A stretch of 33,876 bases of DNA from JAWPMV01 sp038527215 (GCA_038527215.1 JBCBGC010000086.1:1-33876); one strand, 5' to 3'. Positions 7,561 to 15,523 are shown, counted from the first letter of the stretch. Numbers and translations are program-made. The notes: generated from the sequence alone by a model not told the origin.

Positions 7561-7597
7561 AAGGAACAACGAACAAGGATAAAGCAAAAACGATCCC

Positions 7598-9178
7598 TTG
7601 ACCACACGCCTCACATATCGACCCCTCCTCGTCCTATGGCTGCTAAGCGTTGGCCTGGGCGGGACACATATCATGGCTACGCCCGTCGATATTCAGGCTG
7701 CTCAGACGCATTGCCAAAAAATCCTCAACCGGATTTGGTCCAAGCAGGGTGGCCAAAAAAAGCCCGGCATTTTCGTAGAGAAAATAGCCGCTTATGGCAA
7801 ACCCGCCGCCTTTGACCACCGGCGACACGCCATCGTGGTCGATCCCCAAACCTATACGCTTTGCCTGCGCATTTCACAGCCGAGGGATGACGCCCTGGCT
7901 TTCATTATTGCGCACGAGTTTATCCATTCCCATCAGCACGGGGCCTTTGATTATGAAGACCCTGGATTCTTTGTGAAGTCCGGCACCCTGAAAGGCTGGG
8001 CCCGGACCCAGCGAGACAAACGCCGCCGCATGGAAACTCAGGCGGATATTTGGGGAGCGGTCCTCTGCCACCTGAGTGGGTACCAGGTCAAAGATGTCAT
8101 TCCGAATTTTATAGAAGAGCTGTACACCTCATTCAAACTGGCCAGCGAAGACCCTTTATACGACTCCAAGGAGGAACGCATGGCCATCGCCCGCAGGGCA
8201 CAAACTGAAGTTGACCGGGCCATCATGCTGTATGACATGGCCAACTATTTTAGCCTGCTTCAGCTCCACGAAAAAGACACCGTCATCTACCAGCATTTGT
8301 TGTCCAGCTTCCAAAGCGTAGAGTTTTACAACAACCTGGGCCTCTCCTATATGATGCTGGCCCTGCCAAAGTTGGAAGAGCCCTATCGTTCCAATCCTTA
8401 TCCTTTTGTGCTGGATACCGATACTCGGCTAGCCCATGTGTATAAGGGACGCCTGGGGCCTTATGGATTGCTGAGAAAAAGCCTGGAACAGTTTTCCTCA
8501 GCGGAGCGCCTCAATCCTGGCTATTTGCCCATGCACATCAACAAAGCGATTGCCCTGCATCTCTTGAGCTCTATGCAAACCCGGAGCGCAGATGCCTATC
8601 AGGAGCGCGCCTTGCGAGAATTGGCTGATGTACAGAAGGCCACCGCCAGTGGCTATGGAGGGACGGCTACAGAAGTGAAGCGCCTCAAACAGGACGCGGC
8701 ATTGGCTCACACCATGATCAAAGCACCTCACATCTGGCCGCCGGAGAAACGAATTTCTTTCCGGGAAAGTCCTACCCCAGAAGTCCTGTATGGACGCTGG
8801 GACGGGGTGAACCTTTCGCAAACGGCTCAGATGCAGAACCTTTCTTACGATTGGGAACAAGGCATTTCCTTCGAATCCAATATCAAAATCTACGGTCGAC
8901 GCTTGCCTAACTCTATGCTCATGGTTTACCATGATCCCAATGGCAAAGATTTTTATATGCAAGGGGTCTTCAAAACGCTGAAAGATTTGCCTTTCCGCTA
9001 TCAGAAGCGGGTTTTTCAGGTCGGGAGCTATATCCCGGAAGGCGTCCGCAGTCAGATGCGCATGTCCCTGCCGAGCCTGCAAGGCGAGGCTTTTCTCACC
9101 GACGACAAACTCGGCATCATTTATAAACTCACCCCGCAGTTTCGGGTAAAAGAATGGATTGTGTTTCGGGAAGGCTAA
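7598..9178 (+). CDS. secreted HExxH metallopeptidase, M48-like, with helical repeat region
   Basis: A 526-residue protein with a signal peptide (LLVLWLLSVGLGG, cleavage near 26). The zinc motif is AHEFIHSHQH (His106, Glu107, His110), with METQADIWG giving a third ligand Glu146, the HExxH...ExxxD pattern of M48-like gluzincins. Residues about 190-360 are helical and repeat-like, including LEQFSSAERLNPGYLPMHINKAIAL, which reads like a TPR. A beta-rich C-terminal domain of about 140 residues follows. The start is TTG at 7598, because an in-frame stop lies at 7580-7582 and the TTG places the signal peptide correctly. It follows the caspase on the same strand across array A and may belong to the same exported-protease module. 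It ends tail to tail, overlapping the TetR gene by four bases. Confidence 0.82.
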   Translation: MTTRLTYRPLLVLWLLSVGLGGTHIMATPVDIQAAQTHCQKILNRIWSKQGGQKKPGIFVEKIAAYGKPAAFDHRRHAIVVDPQTYTLCLRISQPRDDALAFIIAHEFIHSHQHGAFDYEDPGFFVKSGTLKGWARTQRDKRRRMETQADIWGAVLCHLSGYQVKDVIPNFIEELYTSFKLASEDPLYDSKEERMAIARRAQTEVDRAIMLYDMANYFSLLQLHEKDTVIYQHLLSSFQSVEFYNNLGLSYMMLALPKLEEPYRSNPYPFVLDTDTRLAHVYKGRLGPYGLLRKSLEQFSSAERLNPGYLPMHINKAIALHLLSSMQTRSADAYQERALRELADVQKATASGYGGTATEVKRLKQDAALAHTMIKAPHIWPPEKRISFRESPTPEVLYGRWDGVNLSQTAQMQNLSYDWEQGISFESNIKIYGRRLPNSMLMVYHDPNGKDFYMQGVFKTLKDLPFRYQKRVFQVGSYIPEGVRSQMRMSLPSLQGEAFLTDDKLGIIYKLTPQFRVKEWIVFREG

Positions 9179-9798
9179 GCCGCTTTCATCATCTCCTCCC
9201 AATCCTCTTTTCCTTTCCTGGTCAGGTACGGATAAAATAGCCCCATCAACAAACGGGCGTGATCTGCAATCACCGCTGCTGGTTTCCTGCTATCATAAAT
9301 CTCTGCTGAAGCCAGCCAATAGTCGCTGTAAATCCGGATATGTTGGATCAGGTCAGCCCACATCCCGGGATGGTCAGCTTCCCGCAGCAGCTTTTCCTGC
9401 ACAGCTCGATCAATCACCTCCTGGTACATCTGAGCCCGCAGTTGTTCGATCTGGACAAATTTTTCTTTCAAGACCGGATCAGCCCGCATGATGAGGTTGA
9501 GGTCTAGCATGAAAAAACGGTAATCATACAGGACCTTGAATCCTAGTCGCGCTGACTGGAAGAGCGCCTTGAGGACATGAGATTCCCCTTGGACTTCTTG
9601 GTTGAGCCGCAAGGCCTCGGCCAGGATTTCTTCATGTAAGGCTGCAATGATGGCTTGCTGGTTGGGAAAATGATAAATGAGGTTGGTATGGCTAATCGGA
9701 ATGGCCGCCGCGATTTGCCGCAATGAGACCTGGGCTACCCCTTGTTCATTGAAGAGACGGTGGGCCGTCCGAAGGATTTTTTCTTTGGTTTTTTTCAT
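9175..9798 (-). CDS. TetR/AcrR family transcriptional repressor
   Basis: A 207-residue TetR-family regulator. The N-terminal DNA-binding domain is typical: KEKILRTAHRLFNEQGVAQVSLRQIAAAIPISHTNLIYHFPNQQAIIAALHEEI (residues 5-58), with the recognition helix around ISHTNLIYHF. The rest is an all-helical ligand/dimer domain. It is divergent from the membrane methyltransferase-like gene at 9861. The 62 bases between them hold two nearly identical palindromic sites (9801-9842), one covering the promoter element of the divergent gene. The likely picture is repression of that gene and of itself. The inducer is unknown. Confidence 0.92.
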   Translation of the reverse strand: MKKTKEKILRTAHRLFNEQGVAQVSLRQIAAAIPISHTNLIYHFPNQQAIIAALHEEILAEALRLNQEVQGESHVLKALFQSARLGFKVLYDYRFFMLDLNLIMRADPVLKEKFVQIEQLRAQMYQEVIDRAVQEKLLREADHPGMWADLIQHIRIYSDYWLASAEIYDSRKPAAVIADHARLLMGLFYPYLTRKGKEDWEEMMKAA

Positions 9799-9800
9799 TT

Positions 9801-9842
9801 TTAGTACGCGTGGTCTAAAAAATTAGTACATTTGGTCTAAAA
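9801..9842. promoter_or_regulatory. two tandem TetR operators
   Basis: Two 20-bp copies of TTAGTACnnnTGGTCTAAAA at 9801-9820 and 9823-9842 differ only at the three central bases (GCG against ATT) and are spaced 22 bp apart, about two helical turns. Each is itself an imperfect palindrome (TTAG...CTAA). They lie directly next to the TetR start codon and upstream of the divergent gene, so they are the natural binding sites for that TetR protein. Confidence 0.78.
9827..9834 (+). promoter_or_regulatory. Bacteroidota-type -7 promoter element TACATTTG
   Basis: An exact match to TAnnTTTG, inside the second TetR operator and 26 bases before the ATG of the gene at 9861. A clear -33 TTTG was not found at the usual spacing. 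Repressor bound here would block transcription of the methyltransferase-like gene. Confidence 0.55.
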
Positions 9843-9860
9843 TAGAAAAAGCCTCCGACT

Positions 9861-10550
9861 ATGAAAAGAAAGCAAGTGCCACAGTTTACCAATCAGGCCT
9901 GGTTCCCCCAGCACCTCAAAACCCTGATTTATGAATTCATGAGTTGGTTTGTGGGAAAAATCGGGGCGGCCCGGCCTTTTTTGCCCGTGGTAGAAAAGGG
10001 CCTTTTGCATACCCCTAACCAAACCTTGATCAACATTGAGGTAGATGCGGGAGCGGGGATGGAAACCCTGGAGCCGCATTTGCCAGCGCAAGTCCAGATC
10101 AAAGAAGTCGCTCTATCAGATTTTCATACCACCGAAGCGGGGCTATACACCATGGTCAATGCATTCCACCAACTGCCAGCGAATGAGGCGCAAGCCTTGC
10201 TCACTGATGTGGCTCAAAGTCGTAACCCTGTGATGATTCTGGAAGGCAATAATGATAGCTTATGGCAGGTCGTAGGCATGACGATTTTCGTGCCGCTCAC
10301 CGTTTTGTTGACCGCGCCCCTGGTTACCCCTTTTCGCTGGACGCGGCTTTTGTTTACCTACCTCATTCCTATTTTGCCCATTATCACCTTGATCGACGGC
10401 TTCCTGGCTTTGTTTAAGCTCTATGCACCGGGTGATCTGGATGAGCTTACCTCCCGTGTTCCGGTATCCAACTACGCTTGGGAAAGTGGCAAGATGGACA
10501 ATGGACGCGGTGGGAAGATCATGTATTTGCTGGGGCATGCGACCGCCTGA
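9861..10550 (+). CDS. membrane-associated SAM-methyltransferase-like protein
   Basis: A 229-residue protein. The N-terminal part resembles a reduced Rossmann methyltransferase core: NIEVDAGAGMETLEP occupies the glycine-rich SAM-loop position, and NAFHQLPANEAQALLTDVAQSRNPVMILEGN matches the later strand and helix seen in methyltransferase-like proteins of this phylum. The C-terminal part is hydrophobic (VVGMTIFVPLTVLLTAPLV and TYLIPILPIITLIDGFLALF), suggesting membrane association through two segments. It ends with a conserved-looking KIMYLLGHATA. The SAM motif is atypical (VDAGAG rather than DLGCG), so catalytic activity is uncertain. Expression is probably controlled by the divergent TetR through the two operators. 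The substrate is unknown. Confidence 0.6.
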   Translation: MKRKQVPQFTNQAWFPQHLKTLIYEFMSWFVGKIGAARPFLPVVEKGLLHTPNQTLINIEVDAGAGMETLEPHLPAQVQIKEVALSDFHTTEAGLYTMVNAFHQLPANEAQALLTDVAQSRNPVMILEGNNDSLWQVVGMTIFVPLTVLLTAPLVTPFRWTRLLFTYLIPILPIITLIDGFLALFKLYAPGDLDELTSRVPVSNYAWESGKMDNGRGGKIMYLLGHATA

Positions 10551-10580
10551 GCGGCTAGTCTTCATCTTGTACCAGGACCA

Positions 10581-10757
10581 TCAGAGACCGGTGGCTTCCT
10601 TTGAAAATGAAAGCGGGGGGGGCTGCTCAAAATCGACCATAATTAAGGGTCCACACCTAAGGCGGGCAATCATTTCGGCTTGCAAGGTTGAGGAAAATAG
10701 TGCGTCCATAAAAGAGAGGGCATGCCTGGTTTCGGGATAGGAAAGGGCAAATGCCAT
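10581..10757 (-). CDS. possible small ORF, 58 aa
   Basis: A minus-strand ORF with ATG at 10757 and stop at 10581-10583. It reads MAFALSYPETRHALSFMDAL, then FSSTLQAEMIARLRCGPLIM and VDFEQPPPL. The composition is protein-like and the region is otherwise an unexplained 250-base gap. No family is recognised. It could equally be the degraded end of a longer gene. A plus-strand ORF overlapping here (10423-10740) reads less like a protein. Confidence 0.3.
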   Translation of the reverse strand: MAFALSYPETRHALSFMDALFSSTLQAEMIARLRCGPLIMVDFEQPPPLSFSKEATGL

Positions 10758-10800
10758 CACGCATAGCCCGATACCCTAAGGCTTCTATTCATTTTGAGAG

Positions 10801-11316
10801 ATGCTGTTTATGGACAAAAATTGCGATACCGCTCAGTTATTCCGGGCTTATCAGGCGCCCCTGCTGGCCTTTATTCAGGCGCGGGGACCGTCAGGCACGG
10901 CAGCGGAAGATATTTTGCAAGATACCTTCATGCGCTTTGAAGAATGTTGTCAGACCGGCTGCCAATGTGAATACCCCAAGGCCTACCTTTTTCGCATGGC
11001 CCAGCATCGGATCGCCGATTTTTTCCAGGAACAAAAAAGAGAAGCCCGGATCGCATCCGAATGGCAGCAACTCCCCAGAGAAGATTCCCCCGCAGAAATG
11101 CCCTGCGATATTTACCAGTGCACCCGCAACTTCCTGGCCTGCCTTTCGCCCGAAAACCAACAAGCCTTCATCCAATCGGACATCGAGCAACTTCCCCAAC
11201 GACAGATTGCTCAAGCCCTGGGCATTCCGGAATCTACCCTCAAATCCCGCGTACAGCGTACCCGCGCCTATCTCAAGCGTCGGTTTGAAGCATGTTTCAA
11301 AAAATATGCTTCTTAG
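10801..11316 (+). CDS. SigZ-like ECF sigma factor, cysteine-rich
   Basis: A 171-residue ECF sigma factor. Region 2 includes AEDILQDTFMRFEE and PKAYLFRMAQHRIADFFQEQKRE. Region 4 is CLSPENQQAFIQSDIEQLPQRQIAQALGIPESTLKSRVQRTRAYLKRRFEACF. The overall layout, especially ALGIPESTLKSRVQR followed by a Cys-containing tail, fits SigZ-type factors. It is unusual in holding nine cysteines (8, 49, 50, 54, 56, 102, 107, 114, 165), including CC-x3-C-x-C, which could bind metal or form disulfides. The next gene encodes a Cys-rich MerT-like membrane protein, so a metal or thiol-stress response is the natural inference. Start: ATG 10801, with ATG 10810 as an alternative. No anti-sigma gene is adjacent. Confidence 0.85.
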   Translation: MLFMDKNCDTAQLFRAYQAPLLAFIQARGPSGTAAEDILQDTFMRFEECCQTGCQCEYPKAYLFRMAQHRIADFFQEQKREARIASEWQQLPREDSPAEMPCDIYQCTRNFLACLSPENQQAFIQSDIEQLPQRQIAQALGIPESTLKSRVQRTRAYLKRRFEACFKKYAS

Positions 11317-11361
11317 GTGCGTCTTTTTGTCGGTTGGTCCGTCATAGGCATAAAAATTCCT

Positions 11362-11829
11362 ATGACCAACAAATCATCTATCAGAGCCAGTCTTTCCGGA
11401 TTAGGCGCTTCCAGCCTGACATTTTTGGGCCTCTGTTGTGGAGGCGGCCTTTGTGCCGTTGCCTGTGCCGCGCCCGTAGCTTCTATTCTAGGCGTCTCTT
11501 CTGCGGGGCTGGCACAATTTACCCAGCAGTACCTTCCCTTATTGGCTGCCCTTAGTGCGGCAGCTTTTACTGTGGGCTATTATCAGTTGTATCGCATGCC
11601 GAAAGAGGATTGCTGTGGTCCGGACGAAACGCCTGCCAGGGGATTTTCCTGGGCCAAAAGCCTGTTTTGGGTGGGGCTGGTCCTATCGGTCGGCTTTTAT
11701 GGGCAGGCGATGTATCAGGGAAGGGAGGCTTCAGGGACAGAGGGAGTGAGCTGTGTAGCGGATACAAGTGAGGCCAGTGAGAAGGGAAGTCAGCCTGGTT
11801 GTGAGGAAAAGGGAAGCGGAGATGAGTAG
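11362..11829 (+). CDS. MerT-like cysteine-rich membrane protein
   Basis: A 155-residue membrane protein from the ATG at 11362. Three hydrophobic segments are visible: ASLSGLGASSLTFLGLCCGG with the downstream CAVACAAPVASILG (about 9-45), YLPLLAALSAAAFTVGYYQLY (57-77) and SLFWVGLVLSVGFYGQAMY (100-118). Cysteine pairs occur at CC (25-26), C31, C35 and CC (84-85), with two more in the acidic C-terminal tail. This layout resembles MerT/MerC mercuric-ion carriers, with their CC pair in the first helix. It directly follows the Cys-rich SigZ-like gene (45 bases) and probably shares its transcript. A GTG start at 11317 is possible but would add a non-membrane N-terminus. The transported ion is not proven. 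Confidence 0.6.
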   Translation: MTNKSSIRASLSGLGASSLTFLGLCCGGGLCAVACAAPVASILGVSSAGLAQFTQQYLPLLAALSAAAFTVGYYQLYRMPKEDCCGPDETPARGFSWAKSLFWVGLVLSVGFYGQAMYQGREASGTEGVSCVADTSEASEKGSQPGCEEKGSGDE

Positions 11830-11861
11830 GTAAACCCAACTCAAAGTGGCAATCTGGCGAC

Positions 11862-12542
11862 CTATCTTAGGTCAACCAGCCTATATTCCCCGGTTCCAAA
11901 TAGGTTCTTAATGCTATCCACGTCCTCCTTGGTAAGTGAGCTTTGATAAGTTTTTAGGAAAGAAGTTAGGGTAGGGTCATCTTTAGCCACCTTGTCGCTG
12001 ACCACTATGCCATTGTAAAAGAGAATGGGTAAAAATGTGAGGGTTGGTTCATGAGAACTAGCAGTCGCTCGATAATAATAAATGCCATCGCATCCCATCG
12101 TTCCCTCTTTTTTGATCCGGGCTTTTTTAAGGCCCCATATCTTATCGTCAAAGTAGGCTACTTCTAATAGCTTACGGTCTTTTGAAAAGACATACATGGG
12201 CAGCAAGTAGTAAAAATGAGCTTTACAAAAGGCTTGCTTCTTTGCGTCTGCAGCCTTTTCTACATATTGTTCGAAGAAAAGCTGGTATTCATTATTCGAG
12301 AAGCAAAAAAAATAGCTTGAAAGCGGATCAGCCTTTTTGGGCAACTTCCCTCCTAAATCACTGACTAAAGCGGGATGGAGCTTCACCTTGCGGTAATTTG
12401 AGGGGAAGCATTTGGACGCCTTCACCATTCTTTTTATTTCAGACTTTTGCCAGCCACAAGCTGAAAAAGCGAATACTCCACAGAACAGAAGCCAGCTTAA
12501 CCTCTGAGGCTGCCATGACTTTTTATAGGTGATTTTTTGCAA
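11862..12542 (-). CDS. putative lipoprotein, 226 aa (paralogue of neighbour)
   Basis: A lipoprotein signal with lipobox FSAC (Cys29) follows an N-terminal basic and hydrophobic stretch (WLLFCGVFAF). The mature protein is mixed alpha/beta, with a cluster of aromatics (SSYFFCFSNNEYQLFFEQYV). Its C-terminal third (TFLPILFYNGIVVSDKVAKDD, then SLTKEDVDSIKNLFGTGEYRL) aligns in order with that of the upstream lipoprotein (VFYPVLFFENNLFISTIRNI, then LFTKEELNKIKFIYSKGPF). The two are therefore probably duplicated genes in one operon, five bases apart. No function is recognised. It is convergent with the SigZ-MerT pair. Confidence 0.7.
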   Translation of the reverse strand: MQKITYKKSWQPQRLSWLLFCGVFAFSACGWQKSEIKRMVKASKCFPSNYRKVKLHPALVSDLGGKLPKKADPLSSYFFCFSNNEYQLFFEQYVEKAADAKKQAFCKAHFYYLLPMYVFSKDRKLLEVAYFDDKIWGLKKARIKKEGTMGCDGIYYYRATASSHEPTLTFLPILFYNGIVVSDKVAKDDPTLTSFLKTYQSSLTKEDVDSIKNLFGTGEYRLVDLR

Positions 12543-12547
12543 AACTT

Positions 12548-13027
12548 TTAGCGTTGAGCATGAGGGAAAAATGGGCCCTTAGAATATATGAACTTGATTT
12601 TGTTTAACTCCTCTTTGGTGAAAAGGCCTAAGGATTTAGTAGCAAATTCTTCGGCGATACGCTGGTTGCCTTTTATGTTCCTTATGGTGGAGATAAACAG
12701 ATTGTTCTCGAAAAAAAGTACCGGATAAAAAACCAGGGCATGACTGGGAACAGTCTGAATGCCAGGAATATAATAATACAAGCCTATACAACTTCCTTCC
12801 TTTACCAACTCAGGTTTTAAGGTAGAAAAAATCGTTTTGTCCAGGGCATGCGTGAGGCGAGAGAGCCGTTTGAAATCCTTAGGGGAGAGACAAGCGGCTG
12901 TAGTTGAATCAATTTCTATATAGGGTGATGGTTGGTTCTTGTTCAAGCCCACGCAAGCGGTAAAGGAAAAGGATAGGGCGGTGGCAAGTATCAAGATCGT
13001 GGTAAATAAATTTACATTCGATTTCAT
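12548..13027 (-). CDS. putative lipoprotein, 159 aa (paralogue of neighbour)
   Basis: A lipoprotein signal MKSNVNLFTTILILATALSF with lipobox FTAC (Cys25). The mature part is about 135 residues and includes LSPKDFKRLSRLTHALDKTIF and a C-terminal stretch VFYPVLFFENNLFISTIRNI...LFTKEELNKIKF. That stretch mirrors the downstream, longer lipoprotein, supporting a tandem duplication with divergence of the N-terminal half. No family is recognised. It is first of the two in the minus-strand operon, which would be driven from the gap 13028-13160. Confidence 0.68.
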   Translation of the reverse strand: MKSNVNLFTTILILATALSFSFTACVGLNKNQPSPYIEIDSTTAACLSPKDFKRLSRLTHALDKTIFSTLKPELVKEGSCIGLYYYIPGIQTVPSHALVFYPVLFFENNLFISTIRNIKGNQRIAEEFATKSLGLFTKEELNKIKFIYSKGPFFPHAQR

Positions 13028-13160
13028 GGGGTAATGCGCTTTTTTGCTGTCCTATCATACTCCTCCCTCTCAATCATCGCCTCACTAAATTTACGGCTTT
13101 AAGCAGACTATTTTGTAAGTTGAACGGGAAAGGATCCACCCTCAAACATCAACTTACCAA

Positions 13161-14255
13161 ATGGGCCAACAGCTACTCAACCAGGTATTTCGGGTACATA
13201 AAAAGGACATTCATCAGTTTGACCTCCATGAAACGGAATTAGGAGAGCTAGCGGAAGGGGAAATTCGGTTGAAAATTTCCCACTACGCCATGACCTCGAA
13301 TAACATCACCTATGCGGTAAGTGGCTTCCAATTAGGCTATTGGAAATTCTTTCCTACTGATGAGCCCTTTGGGATCATTCCGGTCTGGGGATACGCTGAC
13401 GTAGTGGCTTCCCATCATGCGGAGATTCAGGAAGGGGAAAGATGCTATGGCTATTTCCCGATGTCAACCTATTGTACTTTTCAACCCACAAAGGTTACGC
13501 CGATGGGCTTTACGGATGGAGCAGCTCATCGGCAGCCCTTGCCAGCTTTGTACAACAATTACACAAGAGTTACCGCTGAGAAAGGCCTGCACCAGGAAGC
13601 CTTGCAGCATTATGTGCCCATCATCCATCCCCTGTTCGCTACCTCCTTTTTGATTTACCAGTTTTTGAAAAGCGATGGGTTCATGGGAGCGGAGCAGGTG
13701 ATCATCACCAGTGCTTCTTCCAAAACCAGCCTGGGATTGGCGTTTATGCTGAGCCAGCATAAGGCCCTGGACGGGAAACAGATCATAGGTTTTACCTCCA
13801 GTCGCAATGCGGATTTTGTGGAGGCCACGGGATACTACGATCAGGTGATCACCTATGAGGATAACGTTAGCCTGGCTGCGGCACCTTCTGTGGTGGTAGA
13901 CATGAGAGGGAACCACGGCTTTTTAAGCGGAGTCGCAGATCATTTGGGGGATCTACTCAAACATATAGTCATCGTCGGCCTCACGGATTGGCAGGCCAGA
14001 GGCGATGTTAACAGCCTGCCCAACGCCAAGCTCTTTTTTGCCCCGAGCTACTTCCAAAACTTCTTCCAGGCACACGGCCCCAAAGAAGCTGGGCGCATGC
14101 TCAATGAGGCCTTGATGAATTTTATCCGAGAAACCCAAAAGAACCTGGAGCTGGCCTTTATCACCGATACCCAGCAGCTGGCTCAGCTGTACGGCGAAAT
14201 GGTCCAGGGTAAGGTAGATCCGACCAAAGGATATGTAGTCAAGTTTCCCGCCTAG
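13161..14255 (+). CDS. DUF2855 family protein (MDR-like)
   Basis: This 364-residue protein matches the DUF2855 pattern. The N-terminal section has IRLKISHYAMTSNNITYAVSG and PFGIIPVWGYADVVASHHAEIQEGERCYGYFPM, recalling the GroES-like domain of medium-chain dehydrogenases. AAHRQPLPALYNNY follows. A Rossmann-like middle contains QVIITSASSKTSLGLAFML with the order of a nucleotide-binding loop, though not a classic GxGxxG. Family members are uncharacterised oxidoreductase-like proteins. There is no signal peptide. The DUF1295 gene follows 16 bases downstream, so the two probably form an operon; both families suggest reductive lipid or ketone chemistry (inference). Confidence 0.85.
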   Translation: MGQQLLNQVFRVHKKDIHQFDLHETELGELAEGEIRLKISHYAMTSNNITYAVSGFQLGYWKFFPTDEPFGIIPVWGYADVVASHHAEIQEGERCYGYFPMSTYCTFQPTKVTPMGFTDGAAHRQPLPALYNNYTRVTAEKGLHQEALQHYVPIIHPLFATSFLIYQFLKSDGFMGAEQVIITSASSKTSLGLAFMLSQHKALDGKQIIGFTSSRNADFVEATGYYDQVITYEDNVSLAAAPSVVVDMRGNHGFLSGVADHLGDLLKHIVIVGLTDWQARGDVNSLPNAKLFFAPSYFQNFFQAHGPKEAGRMLNEALMNFIRETQKNLELAFITDTQQLAQLYGEMVQGKVDPTKGYVVKFPA

Positions 14256-14271
14256 TGAACCCGCTCTCAGC

Positions 14272-15183
14272 ATGAAATACTTCAAGCCCCTCTACGCATT
14301 TGTCATTGGCTGTCTCATTTTGGCCTTTAGTCAATCCTTTCTCCAGATTTTCACCATCAATTTCCTCACCCAAATGCTCTTATTCGGCCTGGTGGTCTGC
14401 TGGCCTATCTGGAAGACGGGAAGGCTGTCTTATGTAGATATTGGCTGGCCCTGGGGCCTTTTTTGCATAGGCGTCATCACCCTCCTATTCAGTGAAGGAA
14501 ATGTGTGGAGAGTGAGCATGGTGGGAGGGGTTTACCTGTTTATTGGGGCGCGCATGGGCATAGGGGCGTTGCGTTTATGGCAGAAAGGCTATCTGCAAAA
14601 AGAATTTCCGCGCTACCAATACCAACGCCGCCGTTGGGAACGCGCCGGCAAAACGAATGTCCCCTTGGCCATGCAAATTGATGCCCTGGCGCAGGGTTCC
14701 GCCAATGCTTCTTTTTTAGCTTTTCCAGCCTTTATCATTGGGGCCAATCCAGACACCAGTATATCGGCTTTTGAGATCATCGGACTGGTCCTCTGGGTGG
14801 CGGCCTTCCTGATGGAAAGCCTGGCCGATGCCCAGAAACAAGCCTTTCTGCGCAAGATGAAAGCTGAGGGGAAAAAGAATCAGGTTTGTGATGTGGGCCT
14901 CTGGCAGTACAGCCGCCACCCCAATTACTTTGCCGAGTGGATGGTCTGGAACGCCCTGGTAATCGCGGCTATCCCCTCTTGGTTCGCCCTGCAAGCCCAA
15001 GAATCCATGGTGATGTGGGTTTTATTGGGTTTAGGCCTGCTGTTTGTTTCACGCATCATGTACCTATCCCTGGTTTATTTGACCGGAGCCGTCCCCTCAG
15101 AATATTATTCCGTACAAAAAAGACCTGATTATGCGGCCTATCAAAAGCGGGTGAATCGGTTTTTTCCGGGGAGGAAGAAGTAG
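14272..15183 (+). CDS. DUF1295 / steroid 5-alpha-reductase-like membrane protein
   Basis: This 303-residue integral membrane protein has about seven hydrophobic segments, for example FVIGCLILAFSQSF, MLLFGLVVCWPIW, GLFCIGVITLLF and WVLLGLGLLFVSRIMYLSLVYLTG. The C-terminal signature GLWQYSRHPNYFAEWMVWNALV, followed by EYYSVQKRPDYAAYQKRVNRFFPG, is diagnostic for DUF1295 and related steroid 5-alpha-reductase/ICMT-like membrane reductases, where the RHPNY block binds NADPH. The substrate is unknown. It is co-directional with the DUF2855 gene. Only one clear start (ATG 14272) is present. Confidence 0.9.
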   Translation: MKYFKPLYAFVIGCLILAFSQSFLQIFTINFLTQMLLFGLVVCWPIWKTGRLSYVDIGWPWGLFCIGVITLLFSEGNVWRVSMVGGVYLFIGARMGIGALRLWQKGYLQKEFPRYQYQRRRWERAGKTNVPLAMQIDALAQGSANASFLAFPAFIIGANPDTSISAFEIIGLVLWVAAFLMESLADAQKQAFLRKMKAEGKKNQVCDVGLWQYSRHPNYFAEWMVWNALVIAAIPSWFALQAQESMVMWVLLGLGLLFVSRIMYLSLVYLTGAVPSEYYSVQKRPDYAAYQKRVNRFFPGRKK

Positions 15184-15299
15184 GGGAGGGGGATGGATTA
15201 AGGTTGAAAGTGCCTGAGGCTGGTAGGTGGGATTTTAAATATTATTTTCTAGCGCTAATATCCCTGCATCTTCAATTCGTATAGAAGTCTTTTTAAGCC

Positions 15300-15452
15300 A
15301 TGGTTAGTCTTTTTCCCTGCCTGGAATTAGAGAGTCTGGAAAAAGAGGAATTGGTGAGATTCTTCCTCTATGAGGTGAAAAAATCAAAAGGTAAAAACCA
15401 TATAGCGTTAATATCGGCGATTGATCGCCATATCGAATATAGGGGCCTTTAG
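15300..15452 (+). pseudogene. possible fragment of a tyrosine-recombinase N-terminal domain
   Basis: A 50-codon ORF encodes LELESLEKEELVRFFLYEVK, then KSKGKNHIALISAIDRHIEY. The arrangement of two helices, joined by a short SKGKN loop and followed by an aromatic turn, resembles the SAM-like core-binding domain at the N-terminus of tyrosine recombinases, but no catalytic domain follows. It sits just upstream of the AT-rich restriction-modification island, where a decayed integrase would be expected. The evidence is weak and it may be unrelated. Confidence 0.3.
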
Positions 15453-15515
15453 CTGTAATGAAGGACGAGTAAAAAGACAAAATCACAGCTAATTTAAAAA
15501 CTCAATACATTTGCC

Positions 15516-15523
15516 TATATTTG
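15516..15523 (+). promoter_or_regulatory. -7 promoter element TATATTTG of the restriction-modification operon
   Basis: An exact TAnnTTTG match, 21 bases before the ATG at 15545. No clear -33 TTTG is seen at the normal spacing. A transcript from here would have a leader of about 15 bases. Confidence 0.6.

Noticed and set aside
7115..7674. Minus-strand ORFs over array A (100-133 aa)
   Set aside because: They translate repeated non-coding palindromes into Pro/Gly/Arg-rich sequence with repeats and have no protein features.
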